This document shows positions 1-6,251 of a DNA stretch of 15,381 nucleotides, one piece after another (the stretch's first letter is position 1; every line of letters starts with the position of its first letter). Below the pieces are notes generated by a model, which saw nothing but the letters and a program-made list of their open reading frames with translations, was not told the DNA's origin and searched no databases. The stretch covers positions 1 to 15,381 of the forward strand of contig DATFOK010000069.1 in the NCBI GenBank assembly GCA_035265665.1, given 5' to 3'. The DNA is from DASUPK01 sp035265665. Its GTDB lineage: Bacteria > Actinomycetota > Thermoleophilia > Solirubrobacterales > 70-9. The translations under genes were made by a program, and so were the position numbers.

Positions 1-176
1 GTCTCCGCCGGATACTGGCTGCGCCACTCGCGGAAGTTCTCGACACCCTCGAAGCGCTCGCCCGACTGCGGAAACTCGAGCACCGCGTCCTCGCGGTACA
101 TCTCGTGGGAGAGCACAGGATCGCCGGCGTGCTCGAACTGCTGCTCGAGCATCGCCTTGACCGTGGCGGCATCCAT
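1..176 (-). CDS. NTF2/SnoaL-like protein, C-terminus beyond window
   Basis: An open frame starts at an ATG at 176-174 and runs off the left edge, giving 58 codons. The protein begins MDAATVKAMLEQQFEHAGD and continues with an acidic and aromatic stretch around 'EMYREDAVLEFPQSGERFEG'. That is the usual first third of the SnoaL/NTF2-like fold: an N-terminal helix, a loop, then 'Y.edavlefPqsGe...G'. The family covers small cone-shaped proteins that act as isomerases, cyclases or ligand binders, so no substrate can be named. The start lies 8 bp after the stop of the upstream membrane-protein gene, so it is probably the last visible gene of the minus-strand cluster. A second ATG at 172-170 is in another frame and gives no sensible protein. 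Only the N-terminal half is present. Confidence 0.7.
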   Translation of the reverse strand, partial: MDAATVKAMLEQQFEHAGDPVLSHEMYREDAVLEFPQSGERFEGVENFREWRSQYPAE

Positions 177-184
177 CGGCAGAA

Positions 185-595
185 CTAAGGCGTTTCAGCT
201 GGCTGGGAGCGGCCGAGCAGCCGCGGCCGCAGCCGCCAGCCGAGCCAGTGAAGGGGAAGCGACGGCACGATGGTGAAGACGAGCAGCACTATGTGCGGAT
301 CTGGCAGCTCGACCTTGGGCTCGGCTTCGCCCCCGAGCTCGAAGCCGAGCAGGATGCCGACGCCGAAAAGCGTGCCGGCGACGAGACCGCGAAGCAGGGC
401 ATCGTTCCGGCGGGCGTACTGGACGCCGCCCCCGATTCCGCCGAGCAGGGCGAGGACGACGCCGATCAAGTAGAGCGGCTCCGAGATTCCCAGGGCGAGC
501 CCGCAGAGCAAGCCGAACGCCAATGGGAGCAACGCCCCTTCGAAGAGGCGGCGGGCGGGCGACATCTCGGCCCACTGGGGCACGACGTACCTCAC
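185..595 (-). CDS. Four-helix integral membrane protein, unknown function
   Basis: The 136-residue protein is strongly hydrophobic, with four likely membrane segments at about residues 18-36, 41-59, 67-86 and 101-119. They are separated by short polar loops (ARRND at 61-65; an acidic, proline-containing loop at 88-99), and the tail is arginine-rich and presumably cytoplasmic. I recognise no catalytic motif or named family. The GTG start at 595 gives the longest form. An ATG at 565 ('MSPARRLFEG') just before the first helix is a plausible alternative, since the first ten residues look unremarkable. The gene lies 36 bp downstream of the SRPBCC gene and 8 bp upstream of the NTF2-like gene, so it is probably cotranscribed with both. 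G/C-ending codons and clean membrane segmentation make it more credible than the antisense frames here. Confidence 0.65.
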   Translation of the reverse strand: MRYVVPQWAEMSPARRLFEGALLPLAFGLLCGLALGISEPLYLIGVVLALLGGIGGGVQYARRNDALLRGLVAGTLFGVGILLGFELGGEAEPKVELPDPHIVLLVFTIVPSLPLHWLGWRLRPRLLGRSQPAETP

Positions 596-631
596 GGCAC
601 CGCGTCTCCGGCTCTCATCCCGGCGCGGACC

Positions 632-1102
632 CTAGCGGGCTTGCGCCGCGAACCTCGCCTCGAGGTTCGAGACCGTCTTGCCCAGCGCGCGCCGGATCCC
701 GCGTCTGAGCACGAGGCGATCGAAGAGGCCGCGCGCCCCGCGGCGCGGGACGTACTCGACCACGAGTCGATAATCGAGACCGCCTTGGCCATCGTCGGCG
801 AAGTGTCGCTCGTGGTGAGCCTCCGGCAGACCGGACTGCGTCGTCGCGTACTCGACCAGCCGGTAGGGCTCGATCCGTTCCAGCATCATCGCCATCTCCG
901 TTTTCCTGCCGAGCAGGCGAAGAGCGAGCCGGGCCCTGTCTCCGGGCTCCTTCCACCGCGATCCCGGCTCGATGCCGACGAGATCGGGCCAGTAGTCGGG
1001 CCAGTTGCTGAGATCGGTGATGTATTCGAAGCCCTCGCGCAGCCCGACGCTGAAGTGATGGGCGAGCTCGACCCGAACCGGATCTCGCCCTAAGGAGTTC
1101 AC
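632..1102 (-). CDS. SRPBCC (START-like / polyketide cyclase type) protein
   Basis: The 156-residue soluble protein has the SRPBCC helix-grip layout. It has a first strand 'RVELAHHFSV' (about 9-18), a helix with the typical 'FEYITDLSNWPDYWPDL' signature (about 25-41), a run of strands, and a long C-terminal helix (about 130-153). The fold encloses a hydrophobic cavity; members bind or process lipids, aromatic polyketides or other apolar ligands, and the ligand cannot be read from the sequence. There is no signal peptide or membrane segment. The GTG start at 1102 overlaps the stop of the thiol dioxygenase gene by 4 bp (GTGA), indicating translational coupling. It is therefore likely to act in the same pathway as the dioxygenase and flavin monooxygenase upstream, perhaps as carrier or accessory protein; that role is inference. 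Confidence 0.78.
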   Translation of the reverse strand: MNSLGRDPVRVELAHHFSVGLREGFEYITDLSNWPDYWPDLVGIEPGSRWKEPGDRARLALRLLGRKTEMAMMLERIEPYRLVEYATTQSGLPEAHHERHFADDGQGGLDYRLVVEYVPRRGARGLFDRLVLRRGIRRALGKTVSNLEARFAAQAR

Positions 1103-1614
1103 AGGACCCGGATCATCCCATCTGGGCGCAAGTCGTAGTCGAGGGGTTCGCGCATCCCGGGCGTATAGGCGTGAATCGAGAGGGCCACGCCGTGCGCCGG
1201 GTCATGCCGGACCCGGTGGATGTAGTCCGGTCCGAAGCTGAAGGTCGACTCGGCTCGCCGCGTGTGGGTGTGGTGGCGGATCACCCTCCCGTCGAGGGCT
1301 TCGACGACGTCCTCGACCAGCAGGCCGCTACAGATGAAGGCGGCGCCGCTGGCACCGCCGTGATCGTGGAGGCGGGTGTCCTGCCCCGCCGCCCAGCCGA
1401 ACAGCCCGATCTCCACGGCGTTGGTCTTGTAGAGGGTCCGATGGCTGCGGCGCTCGAGGTCGAAGTCCACCGCGTGGCCCCAGAGCCAGGGCGAGCGGCC
1501 GATGTCGGTGACGATCCCCTCGAGCTGCTCGACGCTCACCGGCGATGCCGTGAGCAGGTTCTCGTCAAACCACTTCGGGAGCGCCACTGCCGCGCTGCGG
1601 GTCAAGGTCGCCAT
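1099..1614 (-). CDS. Cysteine dioxygenase-family thiol dioxygenase (cupin)
   Basis: The 171-residue cupin resembles type I cysteine dioxygenases, non-heme iron enzymes that add O2 to a thiol to give a sulfinic acid. Expected iron ligands are visible: H83 and H85 in 'RLHDHGGASG' and H133 in 'DYIHRVRH'. The family's Ser-x-His-x-Tyr network also appears as S146-I-H148-A-Y150. R59 sits about 24 residues before the HDH motif, where a substrate-carboxylate arginine is expected in bacterial members. I see no obvious cysteine for the Cys-Tyr crosslink of mammalian CDO. The start is the ATG at 1614, fixed by a strong AAGGAGG 6 nt upstream; the frame stays open to 1827, but that extension is low-complexity and antisense-like. 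Cysteine, 3-mercaptopropionate or another small thiol could be the substrate. The gene overlaps the monooxygenase by 50 bp and the SRPBCC gene by 4 bp. Confidence 0.85.
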   Translation of the reverse strand: MATLTRSAAVALPKWFDENLLTASPVSVEQLEGIVTDIGRSPWLWGHAVDFDLERRSHRTLYKTNAVEIGLFGWAAGQDTRLHDHGGASGAAFICSGLLVEDVVEALDGRVIRHHTHTRRAESTFSFGPDYIHRVRHDPAHGVALSIHAYTPGMREPLDYDLRPDGMIRVL

Positions 1615-2770
1615 GGTCGTCCTCCTTTCTGGATCGGTCCCTCCGAAGCTCGCTCGCGATCGCCTTGGCCGAGCGCCTCGCCTGCTTGCCCATGTACCCG
1701 AGGCCTCCAGGGCGCGCGAGGTAGCCCACGAAGCGCAGGCCCGGGGCGGCCGGCCGTGGAGCGAGCGCCTTCGGCATGCCCCGTTCGCCGAGCACGTCGA
1801 GATGTCCGACCAGCGGCTCCAGCCCACGCCGGTACCCCGTCGCGCAGATCACCGCCTCGGGCTCGATCCGCACGCCGTCGGCGAGCTCGACCCAGGTCGA
1901 GCCGAGCGAGGTGACCGCCGTGACGACCTCGATCCGGCCCTCCTTGATCGCCTCGATCACCTCGCCGTCGACGATCGCGGGCACCTTGCCCCGTTTCCGA
2001 ACGTCGGCGAAGACCCCGGTCTCCGGCCGGCCCAGCCCGTATTCGGTCAGGTCACCGAGGTCCATCCGCGCGGCGAAGCGCGCGATTCGATCGGCGAGCC
2101 CGGTCGGCAGGTGCCAGAGCCAAGTGGCGATCAGGTCGCCCGGGACAGGGCCGGGTCCCTGGCGCAGCAGGACGTTGGGTGGGGTGCGCACCGCGAGCCA
2201 GACCTTTCCGGCACCGCCCTCCGCCAGCTCGTGGGCGATCTCCATTCCGGAGCTCCCGGGTCCGACCACGACGACACGCTTGCCCTCGAATGGCCGCGGG
2301 TTCCGGTACTGGCTCGAGTGGATCAGCTCCCCCTTGAAGTCCTCGCGGCCGGGCCAGTCGGGCACGACGGGGCCCCGATCGAGCCCGGTGGCCACGATCA
2401 GCTGCCGGGCTCGAAGCTCACCGGCGCTGGTTCGGACGACCCAGCCCCTTTCGTCGCGCTCGATCCGCTCGACGCGCGTGCCGAGGCGTAGGTCCATGCC
2501 CTCCTCGCCGGCATGGCGCTCGAGGTACTCGATTACCTGGTCACGGCTTGGGAAGGTCGGCGTGCCCTTCGGGTAGGGACGACCCGGCAGTTGGGAGAAG
2601 CGACGCCAGGTGTTGAGGTGGAGGCTGTCGTAGCGCCCCCGCCACGACGAGCCGACCTCCTCGGCCTGGTCGAGCACGACCGCCGACAGCCCGGCGTCCT
2701 TGAGCGCCAGGGCGGAGGCAATCCCGCCCGGACCGGCCCCGACAACCACGACATCGTGCTCTTGATTCAT
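1565..2770 (-). CDS. FMO-type flavin-containing monooxygenase
   Basis: The 401-residue FAD/NADPH flavoprotein (class B) has a first dinucleotide site at residues 7-16 (VVVVGAGPGG). The FMO fingerprint FxGxxxHxxxYR reads FKGELIHSSQYR at 145-156. A second, NADPH-binding GxGxxG reads GPGSSG at 170-175, and the 'ATGYR' motif is at 310-314. The residue after the HxxxY step is R rather than the W-P/D of Baeyer-Villiger enzymes, so N- or S-oxygenation of a small nucleophile is the better guess. I chose ATG 2770 over the in-frame GTG at 2788 because purine-rich GAGGGGAAAGGA directly precedes it. The last 20 or so residues are polar, lack domain character and overlap the dioxygenase start. The thiol dioxygenase next door suggests a sulfur or thiol substrate, which is inference. 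Confidence 0.88.
   Translation of the reverse strand: MNQEHDVVVVGAGPGGIASALALKDAGLSAVVLDQAEEVGSSWRGRYDSLHLNTWRRFSQLPGRPYPKGTPTFPSRDQVIEYLERHAGEEGMDLRLGTRVERIERDERGWVVRTSAGELRARQLIVATGLDRGPVVPDWPGREDFKGELIHSSQYRNPRPFEGKRVVVVGPGSSGMEIAHELAEGGAGKVWLAVRTPPNVLLRQGPGPVPGDLIATWLWHLPTGLADRIARFAARMDLGDLTEYGLGRPETGVFADVRKRGKVPAIVDGEVIEAIKEGRIEVVTAVTSLGSTWVELADGVRIEPEAVICATGYRRGLEPLVGHLDVLGERGMPKALAPRPAAPGLRFVGYLARPGGLGYMGKQARRSAKAIASELRRDRSRKEDDHGDLDPQRGSGAPEVV
1621..1627 (-). promoter_or_regulatory. Strong Shine-Dalgarno for the thiol dioxygenase
   Basis: On the minus strand AAGGAGG stands 6 nt before the ATG at 1614. It lies inside the last codons of the flavin monooxygenase gene and decides the dioxygenase start against the longer open frame reaching 1827. 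Having its own strong site inside the upstream coding sequence should allow efficient initiation despite the 50-bp overlap. Confidence 0.8.
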
Positions 2771-2841
2771 TCCTTTCCCCTCGCTCACTCGATTTCGAGA
2801 GAGAAGCTATGCCGCGACCCCCATGCGCGCATCGGATGAAC

Positions 2842-2871
2842 CACCCAAATCTCGGCTGGGCCGAGTGGGTG
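2842..2871 (-). terminator. Stem-loop 3 nt after the LuxR gene
   Basis: CACCCA (2842-2847) pairs with TGGGTG (2866-2871), and CTCGGC (2851-2856) with GCCGAG (2860-2865), around a 3-nt loop. A 3-nt bulge on one side interrupts the 12-bp stem. On the minus-strand transcript it comes right after the LuxR stop codon (2877-2875). No U-run follows, so it may be a weak or factor-dependent terminator, an RNA-stability hairpin, or a protein-binding dyad before the monooxygenase gene. The remaining 70 bp to the monooxygenase start show no clear -35/-10 pair. Confidence 0.5.
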
Positions 2872-2874
2872 ATT

Positions 2875-4530
2875 TCACCCAGATGACAGTCCGACGAGCC
2901 CGTGCTCGTGCGCGTAGGTGGTCGCGGCGGCTCGGGAGGAGACCCCGAGCTTGGCGTAGATATTGCTCACGTGCCGGTCGACCGTCCTGACGCTGAGGAC
3001 CAGGTCGGTCGCGATCTGTTTGTTCGTCTCCCCGGCGGAGAGCAGCCGCAGAACCTCGAGCTCGCGCTTCGTGAGCGCATGCGAGTCGGGGGCGGGGCCG
3101 TGGCCGGAGGACCCCTCGACCCGGGCGAGATCGGTGGCGGCGCCGAGCCGGGCGAAGGTCTCCCGCGCGGCCTCCAGCTCTAGCAGCGCGCCGTCCTCGT
3201 CCCCGAGGTTCCTGCAGGCGAGCCCGATCAGCTCGCGAGCCCTGGCTGACTCGTAGGGCGCCGCCAGTCGCCGCCAGAGGTCGTTCGCGCGGCGGAGCGA
3301 GGCGAGCGCCGCCTGCGAGCTTCCCACCGCAACCCCGACCTGTCCGCGTGCCTGCGCCGCCATCGCGGCGAGGGCTCCGGGCTCCTCCTCGGTCTGGGCG
3401 ATCGAGTCGAGCTCGGCGCACGCCTGCTCCGCCGCCTCGAGATCCTCGACCGCTGTCATGATCTCGATGTAGGCCGGCAGCAGGCTCGCCCGCTTGCCCG
3501 GCTCGCCGGCCTCCGAGATCACCCTGCGGATCGCCGTCTCCGCAGCCCGCTCGTTGCCCTGGGCCAGCCTGAGCAGGGCGAGCCCCGGCTGCGGCTCCCA
3601 GCCATGGGCGCTCGCCTCGCGGTAGGCCTCCTCGGCATCCGAGTGCTCGCCGCGCAGGCGATGGACCTCCGCGCGCTGGTAGTGGGCCTCGCCGGCCGCA
3701 ACGGGGTTCTCTCCGGTCAGGCAACGCTCGGCCGCCCGCTGCGCCTCCTCGATCGCCTGCTCCCAGGAGCCGTCCATCCGCATGATCTGGGCGCGATGGA
3801 CCAGGCAGCGACCGGTGAAGGCGACCAGATCGGGCTGGCCCTTGCACCACTCGGTCAGGGCAGTCGTCCACTCTCGGGCGCGGCGAAGGTCGTGCGCCTC
3901 CTCGCAGGAGAGGATGACGCCGCAGTAGACGATCCCGGCGGGGATGGGCGAGAGCTCGCCCGCGAGCACCGCGACCATCGCCAGGTCGAGGAGCGCCAGC
4001 CCCTCGCGGAGCCTGCCCAGGCCGATCAGAGCGCCCCCTTGCGCGAACGACCCCATTGATAAGAGGTCCGCATCGCCGAAGCGCTCGCCGATCGCCGCCG
4101 CCTCGGCAGCAGTCGCCGCGGCGGCTTCCAAGTCGCCCGTCGCCTCGTGCTCGAAGATCCGCGGAATGAGGAGGTAGCCGCGCTCGATGCAGTCGGTCGC
4201 CTCCCGGTCGAGCAGCCGCTCCGCGCGTCCGAGCCATCCGCTCGCCTGCCCAAGCTCACCGCGCACGGCGAGGCTGAATCCGATCCAGAAGGCGCAGCGG
4301 ACCGCCGCGACCCCATTTTCGGACTCGATGTGCCCCCGATACGCGCGCTCCATGTGCTCCCGGAACTCCTGCTCGCTGCCGAGCATGTACGCCGAGGTCG
4401 CGAGCAGCTCGAGGTCATCCGGCTCGAGCGGATCCGCGCGGTCGGCGCCGGTCAGCGACTCGTAGGCATCGCGCCACGCCTGGCGGGCATAGGACTCACG
4501 CCCCTCTGCGAGTTTCCCAGCGCTCTCCAC
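2875..4530 (-). CDS. TPR-containing LuxR-family transcriptional regulator
   Basis: The 551-residue protein has a LuxR/NarL-type DNA-binding domain at its C-terminus (about 484-545), with the signature 'LTKRELEVLRLLSAGETNKQ' followed by the recognition-helix region 'VRTVDRHVSNIYAKLG'. The preceding 480 residues are almost all helical and alanine-rich, with TPR-like pairs ('GDLEAAAATAAEAAAIGERF', 'EAHYQRAEVHRLRGEHSDAE'). It lacks a receiver domain and the Walker-box ATPase of MalT/LAL regulators, so it probably senses through the helical repeats. The N-terminal segment 'RESYARQAWRDAYESL' is the expected family start, which supports the GTG at 4530; the frame is closed by a stop four codons upstream. 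It begins 28 bp after the GIY-YIG gene and precedes the monooxygenase cluster, which it may control. No ligand can be inferred. Confidence 0.87.
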   Translation of the reverse strand: MESAGKLAEGRESYARQAWRDAYESLTGADRADPLEPDDLELLATSAYMLGSEQEFREHMERAYRGHIESENGVAAVRCAFWIGFSLAVRGELGQASGWLGRAERLLDREATDCIERGYLLIPRIFEHEATGDLEAAAATAAEAAAIGERFGDADLLSMGSFAQGGALIGLGRLREGLALLDLAMVAVLAGELSPIPAGIVYCGVILSCEEAHDLRRAREWTTALTEWCKGQPDLVAFTGRCLVHRAQIMRMDGSWEQAIEEAQRAAERCLTGENPVAAGEAHYQRAEVHRLRGEHSDAEEAYREASAHGWEPQPGLALLRLAQGNERAAETAIRRVISEAGEPGKRASLLPAYIEIMTAVEDLEAAEQACAELDSIAQTEEEPGALAAMAAQARGQVGVAVGSSQAALASLRRANDLWRRLAAPYESARARELIGLACRNLGDEDGALLELEAARETFARLGAATDLARVEGSSGHGPAPDSHALTKRELEVLRLLSAGETNKQIATDLVLSVRTVDRHVSNIYAKLGVSSRAAATTYAHEHGLVGLSSG

Positions 4531-4558
4531 CGCCTTCGATTATGTCGCGGGCTATCTC

Positions 4559-5146
4559 CTACGGGCATGCTTCACGAGCTGGTTCTTCCTGCAGATCGGC
4601 GAGGCGTTTCTCGATCACGTCAAGGCGCACGTGCGGAAAGAGTCCGTAGCCGGGCGGCGGGTCGTCCTGATCGATGTAGTCACGGACCCAGAAGCCGTAC
4701 TCGCCGTGCAGGAGGCGAGCGCCCCGCTCCGCGCTGAGCGGTTTGAAGGCCGAGTCGGCAAGATCCAGCGCCGCGGCGTCGAGGTGGGAGAGCACCGGCT
4801 CCAGCCGCGCTGCGTCCCATTCGCTCCAGTCCCCGACGTCGCGCCCGTAGGAGGTGCCGTCGCAGTGGGCAACGAACCCGCAGTCGGCGAGCTCGCGCGC
4901 CCGGCGCAGCTCCGCCTCCCGCGCGAGGCGCGAGCCGCGGAACGCCCCCAGGTCCTCATACAGGTCGGGGCGCAGCCGGAGTGCGAAGCGCTTGACGAGT
5001 CGCGCCGAGCGGTAACCGCTGAGGTGCTGCTCGAAGCGAGTCTCGGGATCCCGGGCGCTCGAGCCGACGTAGACCCAGGGGATCCGGGGGTCTCGGCGGC
5101 GACCGGCTTCGCGACCGAGCTCGATCACGTAGACCCAAGCAGGCAT
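4559..5146 (-). CDS. GIY-YIG-like nuclease-fold protein
   Basis: The 195-residue protein opens with 'WVYVIEL' (residues 4-10) and then 'WVYVGSS' (24-30), matching the paired strands that name the GIY-YIG fold. R37 in 'RFEQHLSG' and E79 in 'AREAEL' stand roughly where the catalytic Arg and metal-binding Glu occur. GIY-YIG domains cut DNA in repair, restriction and homing enzymes, but many small bacterial members are uncharacterised. Residues 95-195 match nothing I recognise and hold many acidic and aromatic residues. Start ATG 5146 places the first strand at the very N-terminus as expected; upstream extensions would run into korB. It lies between korB (43 bp away, with a hairpin in the gap) and the LuxR gene (28 bp away), with no obvious functional link to either. 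Confidence 0.62.
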   Translation of the reverse strand: MPAWVYVIELGREAGRRRDPRIPWVYVGSSARDPETRFEQHLSGYRSARLVKRFALRLRPDLYEDLGAFRGSRLAREAELRRARELADCGFVAHCDGTSYGRDVGDWSEWDAARLEPVLSHLDAAALDLADSAFKPLSAERGARLLHGEYGFWVRDYIDQDDPPPGYGLFPHVRLDVIEKRLADLQEEPAREACP

Positions 5147-5162
5147 CGCCAACTGCTTCGAC

Positions 5163-5179
5163 GGCGCCGGGAAGGCGCC
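5163..5179 (-). terminator. GGCGCC hairpin between korB and the GIY-YIG gene
   Basis: Two copies of GGCGCC (5163-5168 and 5174-5179) form a perfect 6-bp stem around a 5-nt loop, 10 nt after the korB stop on the minus-strand transcript. No T-rich tract follows, so full intrinsic termination is doubtful. A partial terminator or mRNA-end stabiliser separating korAB expression from the downstream genes is more likely. Confidence 0.45.
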
Positions 5180-5189
5180 TCCAGCCGAC

Positions 5190-6251
5190 TCAGTCGATGG
5201 TCCAGGTGTCGCCCGAGCGCAGCAGAGCGGTGAGGTCGTCGTCGCCAATGCCCTCCCGCGTAGCCTCCAGCTCCTCGCCGACCCCCTCGGCGTAGGTCGG
5301 CCGGTCGCTCGAGCGGATCACGCCGATCGGCGTGGGGCCGATCGGTCGGTCGGCGAGACGTGCCAGGGCGTACCCCAGGCTCGGGTCGTCGGCGTCGTGG
5401 ACAACCAGGGCGTCCCCGCCCACCTCGCCTACCTCGGCGATCTCGAGCCGCCCGTTTGACGAGCGCACCACCCCGCGCTCGCCCTCGGCGCCGAAGCGGA
5501 TCGGCTGCCCGTCGACGAGGCGGATCTGATTCGCCTCCCTGCCCTTGGCGCGAACCGCGTCGAAGGCGCCGTCGTTGAAGACGTTGCAGTTCTGGTAGAT
5601 CTCGACGAAGGAAGAGCCGCGGTGGGCGGCGGCCGCACGCAAGACCTCGGTCTCATGGTCGCGGTCGGTATCGACGGTGCGGGCGACGAAGCTGGCGTCC
5701 GCACCAAGGGCCAGGGCGACCGGGTTGAAGGGGTGGTCCTGGGAACCGAAAGGCGTCGACTTCGTGACCTTGCCCTGCTCCGACGTGGGCGAGTACTGGC
5801 CCTTGGTGAGGCCGTAGATCTGGTTGTTGAAGAGCAGGATGTTGATCGGGACGTTGCGCCGCAGGGCGTGGATCAAGTGGTTGCCGCCGATGGAAAGCGA
5901 GTCGCCGTCGCCGGTCACGACCCAGACCGATAGGTCGGGCCGGGAGATCGCGAGGCCCGTGGCGAGCGCCGGGGCGCGGCCGTGGATGCCGTGCACCCCG
6001 TAGGTCGACATGTAATACGCGAAGCGGCCGGAGCAGCCGATGCCGGCGACGAAGACGATCTTCTCGGGCGGGATTCCCATCTCCGGCAGGAACTGCTGGA
6101 CGGTGGCGAGGATCGCGTAGTCGCCGCAGCCCGGACACCAGCGCGTCTCCTGATCGGAGGCGAAGTCCTTCTTGGTCAGGGTCACGGCCGCCCCGTTGCC
6201 CTCGGCCTCGGGCGCCCCGCCGTTGGTTGGATGTCCGTTGACGTCGCTCAC
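5190..6251 (-). CDS. korB: 2-oxoacid:ferredoxin oxidoreductase, beta subunit (KorB type)
   Basis: The 353-residue TPP-binding subunit belongs to a CoA-dependent 2-oxoacid (probably 2-oxoglutarate) ferredoxin oxidoreductase, which converts the oxoacid plus CoA to acyl-CoA, CO2 and reduced ferredoxin. C39 and C42 (CPGCG), C73 (GIGCSG) and C222 (QNCNVF) supply the four expected cysteines for one [4Fe-4S] cluster. The TPP/Mg motif is GDGDSLSIGGNH (114-125) followed by the 'FNNQIYGLTKGQYSPTS' loop (141-157). Length and C-terminal extension resemble actinobacterial KorB such as that of Mycobacterium tuberculosis. The GTG start at 6251 overlaps the korA stop by 4 bp (GTGA), so the two subunits are translationally coupled. 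In aerobic actinobacteria this enzyme can serve the TCA cycle alongside or instead of 2-oxoglutarate dehydrogenase. Exact substrate preference is not readable here. Confidence 0.92.
   Translation of the reverse strand: MSDVNGHPTNGGAPEAEGNGAAVTLTKKDFASDQETRWCPGCGDYAILATVQQFLPEMGIPPEKIVFVAGIGCSGRFAYYMSTYGVHGIHGRAPALATGLAISRPDLSVWVVTGDGDSLSIGGNHLIHALRRNVPINILLFNNQIYGLTKGQYSPTSEQGKVTKSTPFGSQDHPFNPVALALGADASFVARTVDTDRDHETEVLRAAAAHRGSSFVEIYQNCNVFNDGAFDAVRAKGREANQIRLVDGQPIRFGAEGERGVVRSSNGRLEIAEVGEVGGDALVVHDADDPSLGYALARLADRPIGPTPIGVIRSSDRPTYAEGVGEELEATREGIGDDDLTALLRSGDTWTID

Noticed and set aside
1615..1827. N-terminal extension of the thiol dioxygenase
   Set aside because: The extension is Arg/Ser-rich, overlaps the monooxygenase out of frame, and a strong RBS sits directly before the ATG at 1614.
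2807..4237. 476-codon minus-strand frame inside the LuxR gene
   Set aside because: The product is almost entirely Arg/Ala/Gly/Pro, typical of an out-of-frame reading of GC-rich DNA; the overlapping LuxR frame is well supported.
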